Of a stretch of 64,000 nucleotides of DNA, positions 23,697 through 33,274 are shown one piece after another. The notes below the pieces were generated by a model. It was not told the origin of the DNA and searched no databases. It was given only the letters and a program-made list of their open reading frames with translations. How positions within the stretch are numbered: position 1 is the first letter of the stretch; every line of letters starts with the position of its first letter. Position numbers and translations under genes: made by a program. Source of the DNA: an uncultured Kordiimonas sp. (GTDB taxonomy: Bacteria; Pseudomonadota; Alphaproteobacteria; Sphingomonadales; Kordiimonadaceae); contig CANMRM010000006.1 of the NCBI GenBank assembly GCA_947500295.1, forward strand, positions 62,001 through 126,000, written 5' to 3'.

Positions 23697-26504
23697 CTAG
23701 AAGTTTGCGCGGAAACCGACCGTAAAGCGTCGGCCAAGCACGTCGTAGGTGCCTGAGTCTGTATTAAACTGACCTGCTGCACCACGACCGAACACAGGAG
23801 GTTCGTTGTTGAGCAGATTGTCGACCGTCATAAACAGATTCAGGTTTTCCCGAAGGTCATAGGAGAACGTCGCATCCAGATAATGCTCGGCGCCAATCAC
23901 TGGAACGAGCGTGTCTGCTGCGTCTCTTGTACCAAGTGCCACACGCTCATCGGTAACCTTGCCGATGTAGCGATACCGGAGTGAAACGGTCACATCGTCC
24001 ATATTGTAGGTACCACGAACCATACCGCGCCATTTCGGGTCAGCACGTCCGCATGTGGTTCGGACACCGACTGTACCAACACACTCGTTGACTGGGACAA
24101 TCGGGCTACCTTGCCTGTTGCTTTCAAACGTACGCGTTCCAGCGAGAACAAGGTTCATGTTGCCGCCCCAGGCTTCAAAGCTGTAGGAAGCATTGAAGTC
24201 GAGGCCTTTGCTGGTCCGTAGTGCGATGTTCTGGTTGAATTGCGGTACTTGTTCAAGTTGGCCATCAGCACGGCGAGCTGTCAGTACAGAACAGAATTCA
24301 TTCTGAAGAGAGAGGTCGGCACGACATGCGTCGATGGTTTGTTGCAGACCACCACCAAACTGGGCGATGGCGTCCTCAACTCTGATGCTGAAGTAGTCAG
24401 CTGAAACCAGCAGACCAGGCACGGATTCCGGCGTGTAGACAAAGCCTACAGACCATGTATCCGACGTTTCCTCAAACAGGTCCGGGTTACCGCCAAGAAG
24501 AACCTCAACTTGACTGTCTTCCTGCTGGAAGCCAACGATTGCATCAGCTGGAACACCAAGAGAGTTCACGCAGAAATCCTGTTCAGCTTGTGTCGGGTTG
24601 GCATCCGCATCACAGAAATCGGTTGCACCCGGGAAGCTGTTGGATTGACCAAGGAACAGTTCCTGAACGTTCGGCGCCCGAACCGCACGCTGGTAAAGAC
24701 CGCGGATTTTCACGTCGTCGACAGGACGCCACTCGCCACCGATTTTGTAGCTGGTAACACCACCTGCTGTTGAGTAGTCCGAGAAACGAACACCCATCTC
24801 AAGGCCCAGATATTGTGCGCCTTCAGTATCAGCCAGAATAGGAACTACAGCCTCAGCATAGAATTCCTTCACATCGAAACTACCCGCTGTCGGCAGGCCG
24901 GCATTAAAGCCGTCGATGTCGCCGGTAGCCAGGAAGGTGTCGGGATTGGTTTCAGAGCTTTCCTTGCGGTACTCCACACCGGCGGCCATGCCGACAGCGC
25001 CTGCTGGCAACTCAAAAATATCACCAGCAACGTTGGCTCCAACTTGTTGCTGTTCAACCGCCGTCAGGTTGGTGGCCGCGATGGTTACAAAATCAACCAT
25101 CTCCTGGGTAAAGGTGCCTTCGCCAAACGGGTTGAGAACCACACACCCGCCAGTTGGCACCGAGCACTGTGTTGGATCGTCCGGGTCCACCAGCAAACCT
25201 TGCTGGAAGCGTGAAATCACGATGTTGCCGTCTTGGCGCTGGCTTTCTTCGGATCGGCCATAGTTATAGAAGACCTCCCAGACCATGCCATTGCTAAACT
25301 CGCCGTTGGCGCCAACAACAAACCGGTAAAGGTTGTGGTTGTCGGCGTTGACACGGGAGCCTGCTTCCAGCATGCGGCGGAATACACTTTGCGTTACAAG
25401 TCCGTCACCATCAGCGTCAATGCCCTGAAATGCTGTCAGAAGACTGGCTGGGATGAACGGGTTGTTGAGATCGATAGTGAACCCTGATTCCGCAAACGGC
25501 GTTGGTGCCAATTCCCGATTGACCTTGGAGTTGGTGAACGTCATTTCTGTGAACAGATTGATGCCGTCGGTAAGTTCGTAGTTACCGCTACCGGACATCG
25601 ACCAACGCTCAAGAGGCAGTTGCAGGTTGTTGAACGGCGCAAAGTTAAAAGCATGCTGATCGCCGTCGTAGTTTACAAGCGACCCATTGCCGTCAACAAA
25701 TACATTGAGGCCGCTACCGCTAAACCGACCTTCCGGGATTCTTGAGCTACCTCCAGGCACGAAGATCGGGTTACCGTTGTCGTCTGTTGTTTCGTTGAAC
25801 TGCGTCGCCGCGAATTCACGTTCAGATGCAAGGGTTCGACTTCGTTTGAAGTAGTTACCGTATAGTGTGATGTTGCCTCTGCCATCGGCAAAGTTGGTGC
25901 CAAGCGTCAAGTCCACGTTCACGCGATCTGAATCGCCTTCTTGCGTGATGCCGTATTGGCTGCTGACTTCTACCCCTTCAAAGTCTTTCTTCATGATGAA
26001 GTTGACGACACCGGCCATGGCGTCAGAGCCATATACCGCCGAAGCACCACCTGTAACCACTTCCACCCTTTCGATAAGGGCAGGTGGGATATTGTTCAGG
26101 TCAACAACACCAGTGGTGGACTCGCCGACGAACCGGCGGCCATTAACGAGTACGAGCGTACGCACAATTCCCAGGTTACGAAGATTGACAGAAGCCGTAC
26201 CATTACCTGGGTTGTTGGTGGTTGGTCCGTTTGACGATACCGTCTGGGGCAAAGCATCCAGCAGTCGATCAATCTCTACCGATGAAGAAAGTGTGATCTC
26301 TTCACTGGTAATGACATTGACCGGACTATTGGCAACAATATCCTTCCTTGGGATCCGGGAGCCCGTGACCACCACTTCTTCAAGTTCAGCTTCGGCGTCC
26401 GCATCGGCGTCCTGTGCGGTTGCTGGAGATACAGCTCCCGTCAGCAGAAGTGCTGAGACTAACGATAGCGCAGTAGAATTTTTTAGATTGTTTAGATGTG
26501 ACAT
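23697..26504 (-). CDS. TonB-dependent outer-membrane receptor, 935 aa
   Basis: It has a signal peptide ending at SPATAQ, an Asp/Glu/Ala-rich spacer, a TonB box (LEEVVVTGSRIPRKD) and a plug with RTLVLVNGRRFVG, VERVEVVTGGASAVYGSDA and GVVNFIMKKDF. A large barrel follows, ending GRRFTVGFRANF. This sequence type is common in sphingomonads, Caulobacterales and marine gammaproteobacteria for import of peptides, sugars or other nutrients rather than siderophores. Neighbours are two 2OG oxygenase genes (convergent) and a divergent LysR regulator 413 bp away. Receptors of this type are often accompanied by TPR/2OG-oxygenase genes. The substrate is unknown. Confidence 0.95.
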   Translation of the reverse strand: MSHLNNLKNSTALSLVSALLLTGAVSPATAQDADADAEAELEEVVVTGSRIPRKDIVANSPVNVITSEEITLSSSVEIDRLLDALPQTVSSNGPTTNNPGNGTASVNLRNLGIVRTLVLVNGRRFVGESTTGVVDLNNIPPALIERVEVVTGGASAVYGSDAMAGVVNFIMKKDFEGVEVSSQYGITQEGDSDRVNVDLTLGTNFADGRGNITLYGNYFKRSRTLASEREFAATQFNETTDDNGNPIFVPGGSSRIPEGRFSGSGLNVFVDGNGSLVNYDGDQHAFNFAPFNNLQLPLERWSMSGSGNYELTDGINLFTEMTFTNSKVNRELAPTPFAESGFTIDLNNPFIPASLLTAFQGIDADGDGLVTQSVFRRMLEAGSRVNADNHNLYRFVVGANGEFSNGMVWEVFYNYGRSEESQRQDGNIVISRFQQGLLVDPDDPTQCSVPTGGCVVLNPFGEGTFTQEMVDFVTIAATNLTAVEQQQVGANVAGDIFELPAGAVGMAAGVEYRKESSETNPDTFLATGDIDGFNAGLPTAGSFDVKEFYAEAVVPILADTEGAQYLGLEMGVRFSDYSTAGGVTSYKIGGEWRPVDDVKIRGLYQRAVRAPNVQELFLGQSNSFPGATDFCDADANPTQAEQDFCVNSLGVPADAIVGFQQEDSQVEVLLGGNPDLFEETSDTWSVGFVYTPESVPGLLVSADYFSIRVEDAIAQFGGGLQQTIDACRADLSLQNEFCSVLTARRADGQLEQVPQFNQNIALRTSKGLDFNASYSFEAWGGNMNLVLAGTRTFESNRQGSPIVPVNECVGTVGVRTTCGRADPKWRGMVRGTYNMDDVTVSLRYRYIGKVTDERVALGTRDAADTLVPVIGAEHYLDATFSYDLRENLNLFMTVDNLLNNEPPVFGRGAAGQFNTDSGTYDVLGRRFTVGFRANF

Positions 26505-26917
26505 CTATAAAGTCCTCCCTCAATAGAGCGCATTGCTAAAGCGATCAAAACCGCCGGACTCCTCGTTGTGTCGAAGAGTTGTTATTGCCCAGATATGAGG
26601 AAGGACCTGCTTAACGCAGATCAAATAGGCGTCCACGGCCCGATCATCGAAGATAAACAACAGTTTATCTTATTATTTACCCAGTACATCCCCTCACGGA
26701 TATAACCTACTGATGTTGGCGGGGGTTGAGGAAACGCATTTATGGAATAATGGTATTCCAAAGTTGCATAACTATATGCTGGGTTGTATGTTGTTGTGAA
26801 CGAAAGTTTATCGTCTTCGCTCGAGATAGCACTAAGTATCTTGAAGCAACTGCCGATGTTGTAGGGATGTACAACAAAAGATTGCAAAATTAAGAACCGG
26901 GGGATGTTGGTTCTGGG
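26505..26917. other. 413-bp divergent promoter region of TBDR and lysR with three palindromes
   Basis: No gene. Three perfect inverted repeats are present: AAGATAAAC-AACA-GTTTATCTT (26650-26671), TGGAATA-ATGG-TATTCCA (26743-26760) and TGTTGTA-GGGATG-TACAACA (26857-26876). LysR regulators bind interrupted palindromes in such divergent regions. No strong sigma-70 promoter could be pinned down. Confidence 0.6.
26857..26876. promoter_or_regulatory. candidate LysR operator upstream of the HypT-like gene
   Basis: TGTTGTA-GGGATG-TACAACA is a perfect 7-bp inverted repeat 41 bp before the regulator's ATG. It is in the right place for autoregulation. Confidence 0.4.
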
Positions 26918-27805
26918 ATGGACGTTAGATGGATTGAGGACTTTTTGTCCCTGGTCGAAACGCGGAATTTTTCGCTTGCGGCCGAAAAGCGCTGCGTAAC
27001 TCAGTCAGCGTATAGCAAGCGCATTCGTGCGCTGGAGAACTGGCTCGGGGTCGAGTTGTTCGACCGCAGCACTTTGCCCATAAGGGTGACCGACCGGGGG
27101 CAGGAGTTTTTGCCCTATGCGGAAGAGCTGATTGCGGGTGTTAGCCGGATCCATCAGGCTTTTCCAACACAGAAAGGCACTGTAAAAAATGAAATCAGGA
27201 TCGCTACACTTCATGCGCTGATGCTGCATTTCATGCCACAACTGTTGGGTGACTTTGATTTCAAGGGAACGAAGCTTGTCGTGTCATCAAATCTGGTCGG
27301 GTTTGATACGTATGTCACTGATATTGTAAGCGGTAACTCCGATCTTTTGATTTGTTATGAAATTCCTCAGCTGGAAGAAAAACTAAAAAATCATTTTGCC
27401 ATCGAGAACGCTGTTATCGGCACGGAAGATATAGTGCCCGTTATGGCAACCGAACTCAAAAATACCGTCAGCTGGGAAACATCTAGCAAAATACCGTGTT
27501 TGGTGCTCACTCATGGCTCCTTCATCGCCGCCATAGTCGAGCAAAAAATCTCCCGGTTTCGAGACAAGCTGGAAACCGTCTATGAGGCCAACATGTCTGA
27601 GTCACTCCTGCATATGGCGAAACAGGGCAGGGGCGTCGCCTGGTTGCCACGTTCGGTTTGTGAGAAGGATCTCAAGAAAAGGAATTTGGTGATACTGAAG
27701 GGGCCAAGCCTCACCATCGAGGCAAGTATTAAAGCTTACATAAGCCGACAAAAGGCCACTCCTATCACAAGTGCTTTCTTCCGCTCACTACAGGGACTGC
27801 ATTAG
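26918..27805 (+). CDS. LysR-family regulator resembling HypT/YjiE
   Basis: The 295-aa protein starts with a LysR winged helix (WIEDFLSLVETRNFSLAAEK, then RIRALENWLGVELFDRSTLP), followed by a co-inducer domain (about 95-290). Details shared with E. coli HypT (YjiE) are the W-x-x-DFL start, the RNFS-x-AA segment, the later MSESLLHMAKQGRGVAWLP and a terminal P-x-T-x-x-FFRSL. HypT responds to hypochlorite through methionine oxidation, and Met residues are present here, but this function is only suggested. It is divergent from the 935-aa TBDR and followed on the same strand by a TBDR and katG. Control of the adjacent receptor is likely. Confidence 0.9.
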   Translation: MDVRWIEDFLSLVETRNFSLAAEKRCVTQSAYSKRIRALENWLGVELFDRSTLPIRVTDRGQEFLPYAEELIAGVSRIHQAFPTQKGTVKNEIRIATLHALMLHFMPQLLGDFDFKGTKLVVSSNLVGFDTYVTDIVSGNSDLLICYEIPQLEEKLKNHFAIENAVIGTEDIVPVMATELKNTVSWETSSKIPCLVLTHGSFIAAIVEQKISRFRDKLETVYEANMSESLLHMAKQGRGVAWLPRSVCEKDLKKRNLVILKGPSLTIEASIKAYISRQKATPITSAFFRSLQGLH

Positions 27806-27835
27806 ACGGTTTGCGCGAAAATTTGAAGCACTTCG

Positions 27836-27862
27836 CATGTTGGAATCTGTTTTTCCAACATG
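27836..27862 (+). terminator. 10-bp perfect hairpin after lysR
   Basis: CATGTTGGAA and TTCCAACATG pair around a 7-base loop (TCTGTTT), 31 bp after the lysR stop. There is no T-run after the stem, so termination is plausible but not certain. Confidence 0.55.
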
Positions 27863-28214
27863 TTCTGGCAGATGTAAAACATGCTTGGTCCGGTGTGTGG
27901 CTCTTCATTTTTATTGGTTTGCAATTGTAATCAACTTTCTATGCGGGAAGGGGTGGCCTTTCTGTGTGATTTGATTTTCTTTTCAACCAAAGACTGCAGA
28001 ACCACAAGTTGCGCAAAAAATAACATAATTATTCAAAAAAAAGCTTCACGACGCACATAATAGATCGTTTTCGGGTCCTTATTTGCAATATTTAGAAATA
28101 ACTTCTAAATAGTAAGGGCTTGCCGCGTGTCGGAATGACCGTCGATCTGGGGGATTGAAAGGCAAGCACAACATGGAGGGGGGCAGTCTTTCTGTCCCAT
28201 AACGGAGAGAAATA
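27863..28214. other. 352-bp leader region of TBDR at 28215
   Basis: AT-rich DNA without a gene. It contains an A-rich tract near 28035-28045 and a 9-bp perfect inverted repeat TATTTAGAA-ATAAC-TTCTAAATA (28089-28111), 103 bp before the start codon. No textbook -35/-10 pair stands out. Confidence 0.5.
28089..28111. promoter_or_regulatory. AT-rich palindrome, candidate operator of the 808-aa TBDR
   Basis: TATTTAGAA-ATAAC-TTCTAAATA is a perfect 9-bp dyad. With its short 5-base spacer and AT content it looks more like a protein-binding site than a terminator. It does not match the Fur box well. Confidence 0.4.
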
Positions 28215-30641
28215 GTGAAAACAATAACTCGAAAAACAAATCTGCTGCTGACGGCATCCGCGTTGGCGATGACAGCTACCGGATTGCCGGCGATCGCGCA
28301 AAATAATGAATCCGGAGCCATTGAAGAAGTTGTAGTAGTTGGTTCACGTAGTCAAAAGCCAAGAACTGCGACGGACTCGCCCGTGCCAGTGGACGCCTTT
28401 TCGTCTGATACATTCCGCGGTTTGGGAAATGGAGCAGACATAACAGATAACTTGAGCTCATTGGTGCCATCTTTTACCGCAACACCAGCCACAGGCGATG
28501 GCAGCGCCTTTGTCAGGCCAACGTCATTGCGAGGCATGTCTCCTGATCAGACGCTCATTCTAGTCAATGGGAAACGGCGCCATCGCTCTGCGCTGGTACA
28601 GTTTTTTGCACCTGCCGCCGGTAACGGTTCGCACGGCGTGGATATTGGGATGATTCCAAGTATCGCTCTCAAGCGTGTCGAAGTTCTGCGCGACGGTGCT
28701 GCCGCTCAGTATGGTTCGGATGCCATAGCGGGCGTGATCAATTTCGTTTTGAATGATGCGCGTGAGGGTGGAGAAGTCACTGCTCACTATGGTCAGTTCT
28801 ATGAAGGTGAATACAGCTGGAGTATCGCTGCAAATGCCGGATTGCCGATTGGTGACACGGGCTACTTTAACCTGAGTGCCGAATATGTGGATAACGAGGC
28901 CCTGTCACGCGGCATTCAACGCCCGGACGCCCAGACGCTTATCGACGCAGGCGTCCAGGGGGTAGGAGCGGATGCGCCCTTTGGCGACGAACCTCTGGTG
29001 CAAACGTGGGGACGGCCCGAAACAAGCGGTGCGCGCCTGTTCGTCAATTCCGGCATCGAATTCAGTGAAGCTGCAGAATTCTATCTGCAAGGCAATTACG
29101 CTGAAACCGAAGGGCGGTATCGTTTCTTCTATCGCACCGGCTATCTGGAAACGCCGAACGATATTGTTAATACTCACTCTTCAATCGAAGCATTGTTCGA
29201 CCAGGGTTTGACCGGTCTCCAGCAGGGGTACACTCCGTTTCTTGATGGCGACCAAACAGACTTCAGTTTTGTTGGTGGCTTGCGGGGAGACGTGGACGAA
29301 TGGTTTTATGACCTGAGCGTCGGCTATGGCAAAAACGAGCTCGATTACTTTCTTAATAACACAACCAACCCGTCACTCGGCGTGGTTAATGGTCTGCCTG
29401 CCCAGCGTGACTTTGACGTGGGAGGGTACGAGCAGGAAGAGCTGAATTTCAATGCCGATGCATCCAAGGCCGTGACTGACAACCTGAACCTCGCACTGGG
29501 TTTTGAATACCGCGAAGAGACTTTCACCGCAGTTGCCGGTGAACCCAATTCGTTTTTTGGGGCCGGGTCAAACGGGTTCGCAGGAATTAATCCGGAAAGT
29601 TCCGGCGAATTCAGCCGCGACAACTGGGCGGTGTATGTGGATATGGAGCATGATGTGAGCGACGCTCTGTTGTTTCAGTATGCTCTGAGGTATGAGGATT
29701 TCTCCGATTTTGGCGGAACACTGAACGGCAAATTTGCCGCCAGATATAAAGTGTCTGACACGTTCACCTTCAGGGGCGCGATTTCCACGGGTTTCCATGC
29801 GCCAACGCCTGGTCAGTCAAATATCAGCACTATCATCACAACATTTGACGGCACCACCGGACAGCAGGTTGAAGAAGGGTTAATTCCAGCGACAAGTCCT
29901 GATGCAGTGGCCGCAGGCGGGCAGGCGTTGTCTGAAGAAAATGCGGTTAACCTCAGCTGGGGATTCACCACCGATTTGACAGACAACACTACTCTGACGG
30001 TGGATTTCTATCGGATCTCGGTGGATGATCGCATATATCGAACAGGCGATATTCAGCTGGATGCTGGTCTGCCGACAGAAAGGACCATTTCCTTCTATAC
30101 CAACGCGATAGACACCCGCTCGCAAGGCATAGACCTTGTGTTAACTTCAGCCTTCAACTGGTCTGAGGATGCGTCGACAGACTTGACGTTTGCAATGAAC
30201 TATAACGATTTCGATGTTACAGCCCAACGCGAGGTTTCCGGTATAAGACCTGTTAGCGACGCAACCGTGCAGGATATTGAAAACAACTATCCGGAGTTTC
30301 GTTTTGTTGCAACGGCGAACACAATATTTGCCGAAAAATGGAATCTGATGACCCGTCTGAATTTCTTTGGCTCCCACTTTGATGAAAGAGGAACCATTGG
30401 CGCGGCCACAGATCCGAGTGCCAAAATAGACGGTATCGCCTATTTGGATCTGGAACTTGGTTATCAGGCGTCAGAAAACCTCCGGTTTGTAGCGGGGGCA
30501 TCAAATATATTTGATAGCTTTGTCGACGAGATCGGACCGCCAAACGCCAATCGCCTCAGTGTGGGACTTCAGTATCCACGCCGGACCGTGGCAAATTATG
30601 AAGGGGGATCATGGTACGTGCGTGCCAGTTACCGTTTCTAA
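28215..30641 (+). CDS. TonB-dependent outer-membrane receptor, 808 aa
   Basis: It has a signal peptide (MKTITRKTNLLLTASALAMT, ending near LPAIAQ), a TonB box (IEEVVVVGSRSQKPRT) and a plug with MSPDQTLILVNGKRRHRSAL, LKRVEVLRDGAAAQYGSDAI and GVINFVLND. The barrel ends YVRASYRF. Plug motifs of this group occur in receptors for varied nutrients and iron chelates; there are no adjacent siderophore genes. A terminator at 30651 separates it from katG, so the two are probably independent transcripts. Confidence 0.95.
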   Translation: MKTITRKTNLLLTASALAMTATGLPAIAQNNESGAIEEVVVVGSRSQKPRTATDSPVPVDAFSSDTFRGLGNGADITDNLSSLVPSFTATPATGDGSAFVRPTSLRGMSPDQTLILVNGKRRHRSALVQFFAPAAGNGSHGVDIGMIPSIALKRVEVLRDGAAAQYGSDAIAGVINFVLNDAREGGEVTAHYGQFYEGEYSWSIAANAGLPIGDTGYFNLSAEYVDNEALSRGIQRPDAQTLIDAGVQGVGADAPFGDEPLVQTWGRPETSGARLFVNSGIEFSEAAEFYLQGNYAETEGRYRFFYRTGYLETPNDIVNTHSSIEALFDQGLTGLQQGYTPFLDGDQTDFSFVGGLRGDVDEWFYDLSVGYGKNELDYFLNNTTNPSLGVVNGLPAQRDFDVGGYEQEELNFNADASKAVTDNLNLALGFEYREETFTAVAGEPNSFFGAGSNGFAGINPESSGEFSRDNWAVYVDMEHDVSDALLFQYALRYEDFSDFGGTLNGKFAARYKVSDTFTFRGAISTGFHAPTPGQSNISTIITTFDGTTGQQVEEGLIPATSPDAVAAGGQALSEENAVNLSWGFTTDLTDNTTLTVDFYRISVDDRIYRTGDIQLDAGLPTERTISFYTNAIDTRSQGIDLVLTSAFNWSEDASTDLTFAMNYNDFDVTAQREVSGIRPVSDATVQDIENNYPEFRFVATANTIFAEKWNLMTRLNFFGSHFDERGTIGAATDPSAKIDGIAYLDLELGYQASENLRFVAGASNIFDSFVDEIGPPNANRLSVGLQYPRRTVANYEGGSWYVRASYRF

Positions 30642-30650
30642 CCAGTGCAT

Positions 30651-30683
30651 GGCCGCTCCGAGTATCTTGGGGCGGCCCATTTT
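30651..30683 (+). terminator. intrinsic terminator of the 808-aa TBDR gene
   Basis: GGCCGCTCC pairs with GGGGCGGCC (one G-T pair) around a 9-base loop, followed by CATTTT, nine bases after the stop codon. Confidence 0.8.
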
Positions 30684-30860
30684 CTCTGATATGCTGCTGC
30701 TGCCCAGTAGTGGCATTTAGTCATTTGGGCGCGATTGCCAGAACTTCCATCGATACATATTAATCGCAAAAATAGATTAGTAATAGCATTTAAATCCATT
30801 TCTGTCGATTATGGGAAAGGCGTAACCTGAAAATCCCAAATCAACAGGAGGGATTTCCCC

Positions 30861-33077
30861 ATGCTTAGACAATCTCTATCTGCAATTGCAATTTTGACAG
30901 CAGGCTTATCGGCCGTTGCTCCCGTCAATTCGGCAATCGCCAATGAAACTGAAATCAACAACGACTATTGGTGGCCAAACCGGCTGGACCTTAGTCCATT
31001 GCGTAAGACTGAGGTAATCGCGAGCCCTCACGCTAGTTCGTTCAACTATGCGGCGGCGTTTGAAAAAGTTGACGTGGAGGAACTCAAAAGGGACCTGAAA
31101 CAGTTGATGACCACTTCGCAAGACTGGTGGCCTGCAGATTATGGCCACTATGGTCCGTTTTTTATCCGCATGTCGTGGCATAGTGCCGGAACGTACCGGA
31201 CTGTGGACGGTCGTGGTGGGGCGGACGGTGGCATGCAGCGTTTTGCACCGTTGAACAGCTGGCCCGACAACGGCAACCTCGACAAAGCGCAACGCCTGCT
31301 ATGGCCAATCAAGGAAAAATACGGCAACGCTGTTTCCTGGTCTGATCTGATCGTTCTCGCCGGTACCCTTGGCATGGAGGACATGGGTTTCAAGATATCC
31401 GGTTTTGCCTTTGGCCGCGAAGATGCCTGGCAACCAGAGGAAGTAAACTGGGGTCCGGAAGGCGAATGGCTCGGACGAAGTGGTCGTCACGGGGCTGACG
31501 GCAAACTCAAAAAACCGTTCGGTGCGGCACGAATGGGGTTGATTTATGTGAACCCTGAGGGACCTAACGGCAATCCTGACCCGCTTCTCGCTGCGCAAGA
31601 AATACGTGATACCTTTGGCCGGATGGCGATGAACGACGAAGAAACGGTGGCGCTGATTGCAGGGGGCCATACTTTTGGTAAAGCGCACGGTGCAGCGAAA
31701 CCAGAAGGCAACGTGGGCCGCGAGCCCGAAGCTGCAGGTATTGAAGAACAGGGCTTGGGCTGGAAAAACGCTTATGGAAGTGGCAAAGGTGCCGACACGA
31801 TCACGAGTGGCCTTGAAGGCGCTTGGACCGTTAGCCCTGCCGAGTGGACACACAACTTTTTCGAAAACCTTTTTAGCTTCGAATGGAAGCAGACGCGAAG
31901 CCCGGCGGGCGCTATCCAGTGGGTGCCAACGGAAGACTATGCTTCGGAGCTGGTGCCGGATGCGCATGACCCCAATAAACGCCATGCGCCCATCATGCTT
32001 ACTACTGATCTGGCTTTAAAATTTGACCCGAGTTATCGCGAAATCTCGGAGCGGTTTTACGAAGATCCTGAAGAATTCGAGGATGCATTTGCGCGCGCCT
32101 GGTTCAAGCTTACGCACCGCGATATGGGCCCACGTTCTCGGTATCTTGGTACACTTGCACCGGCGCAGGCCTTTGTCTGGCAGGACCCGGTACCCGCTGC
32201 TGACTACGATGAAGTAAATGCTGCTGACATCGCCGCCCTGAAAAGGGATATCCTTAACTCTGGTTTGACCATTCCTGAGTTGGTGCGAACGGCGTGGGCA
32301 TCGGCTTCGAGTTTTCGGAGCACTGACCTTCGAGGTGGAGCTAACGGAGCGCGGCTACGGTTGGCACCTCAAAAAGACTGGGCTGTCAACAACCCTGACG
32401 AGCTTTCAAAGGTCATAGACCAACTTGAAGAGATCCAGTCCGAATTCAACGTCGGTCGCCGTCAAATCTCGCTGGCTGACCTGATCGTACTTGCGGGTGG
32501 TACAGCCATTGAAGCAGCTGCAGAAAAAGCGGGCATCAAGATTGAAGTGCCTTTTGCTGCAGGACGTACGGACGCGTCGCAGGAAATGACAGACGCTGCG
32601 TCGTTTGACGTGCTGCGGCCAACCGCGGATGGTTTCCGGAACTATTTTGAAGACAGCAACCATTCTTCGCCAGCCAAGGCCCTTGTGGAAAAGGCGGCAT
32701 TCTTGAACCTCACTGTGCCGGAAATGACGGTTCTTGTTGGCGGCCTGAGGGCACTTGACGCCAATGCTACCGGTTCTGAACATGGTGTTTTCACCAACAG
32801 GCCTGGCACGCTCAGCAACGATTTCTTCGTAAATCTCGTTGATATGTCTACCGAGTGGAAGAAATCAACGTCGCAGGATGGAGTGTATGAAGGCTATGCA
32901 CGTGGAACAGTCGATGTGAAATGGACGGCTACTCCGGTGGACCTCATTTTCGGCTCAAACACGGAGCTACGAGCTGTTGCAGAGTATTATGCTGTCAATA
33001 ACGCTGAAGAAGCTTTTGTCCGCGATTTTGTGGCGGCCTGGACCAAAGTCATGAGGCTGGGGCGTTTCGACCTCTAA
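30861..33077 (+). CDS. katG: catalase-peroxidase, exported form
   Basis: At 738 aa it has both KatG halves. In the active half R103, W106 and H107 sit in [15 protein letters not shown]229 in [11 protein letters not shown]255 in FGRMAMND and the haem-ligand H270 in [11 protein letters not shown]. Thus the Met-Tyr-Trp cross-link needed for catalase activity can form. The C-terminal half (about 430-738) is the non-haem duplicate. Unlike most KatG, it begins with a clear signal peptide ([20 protein letters not shown], ending near NSAIAN), so it should work in the periplasm, as KatP of pathogenic E. coli does. It removes peroxide. AGGAGGGA precedes the ATG. A HypT-like regulator lies upstream. Confidence 0.97.
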   Translation: MLRQSLSAIAILTAGLSAVAPVNSAIANETEINNDYWWPNRLDLSPLRKTEVIASPHASSFNYAAAFEKVDVEELKRDLKQLMTTSQDWWPADYGHYGPFFIRMSWHSAGTYRTVDGRGGADGGMQRFAPLNSWPDNGNLDKAQRLLWPIKEKYGNAVSWSDLIVLAGTLGMEDMGFKISGFAFGREDAWQPEEVNWGPEGEWLGRSGRHGADGKLKKPFGAARMGLIYVNPEGPNGNPDPLLAAQEIRDTFGRMAMNDEETVALIAGGHTFGKAHGAAKPEGNVGREPEAAGIEEQGLGWKNAYGSGKGADTITSGLEGAWTVSPAEWTHNFFENLFSFEWKQTRSPAGAIQWVPTEDYASELVPDAHDPNKRHAPIMLTTDLALKFDPSYREISERFYEDPEEFEDAFARAWFKLTHRDMGPRSRYLGTLAPAQAFVWQDPVPAADYDEVNAADIAALKRDILNSGLTIPELVRTAWASASSFRSTDLRGGANGARLRLAPQKDWAVNNPDELSKVIDQLEEIQSEFNVGRRQISLADLIVLAGGTAIEAAAEKAGIKIEVPFAAGRTDASQEMTDAASFDVLRPTADGFRNYFEDSNHSSPAKALVEKAAFLNLTVPEMTVLVGGLRALDANATGSEHGVFTNRPGTLSNDFFVNLVDMSTEWKKSTSQDGVYEGYARGTVDVKWTATPVDLIFGSNTELRAVAEYYAVNNAEEAFVRDFVAAWTKVMRLGRFDL

Positions 33078-33128
33078 ATCCTATTGCAGTTACATTGCTC
33101 ATACTGGGCTGGAATTGTGAACAGTTGA

Positions 33129-33153
33129 TCGGCCGGAGTTTTGCTCCGGCCGA
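33129..33153 (+). terminator. hairpin after katG
   Basis: TCGGCCGGAG and CTCCGGCCGA form a perfect 10-bp stem with a TTTTG loop, 51 bp after the katG stop. The following T-run is poor (AATTCGTT), yet stem stability makes termination likely. Confidence 0.65.
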
Positions 33154-33274
33154 AATTCGTTGCACGGTGCATTTTTGAAAAAAGCCTTATCCCTACTTTG
33201 TGCGTGCCCAAGCTGTCACAATATGGCACCAATGCAGTTTGTTGAGCATGACTGAATTACCCGGAGGCAAACCC

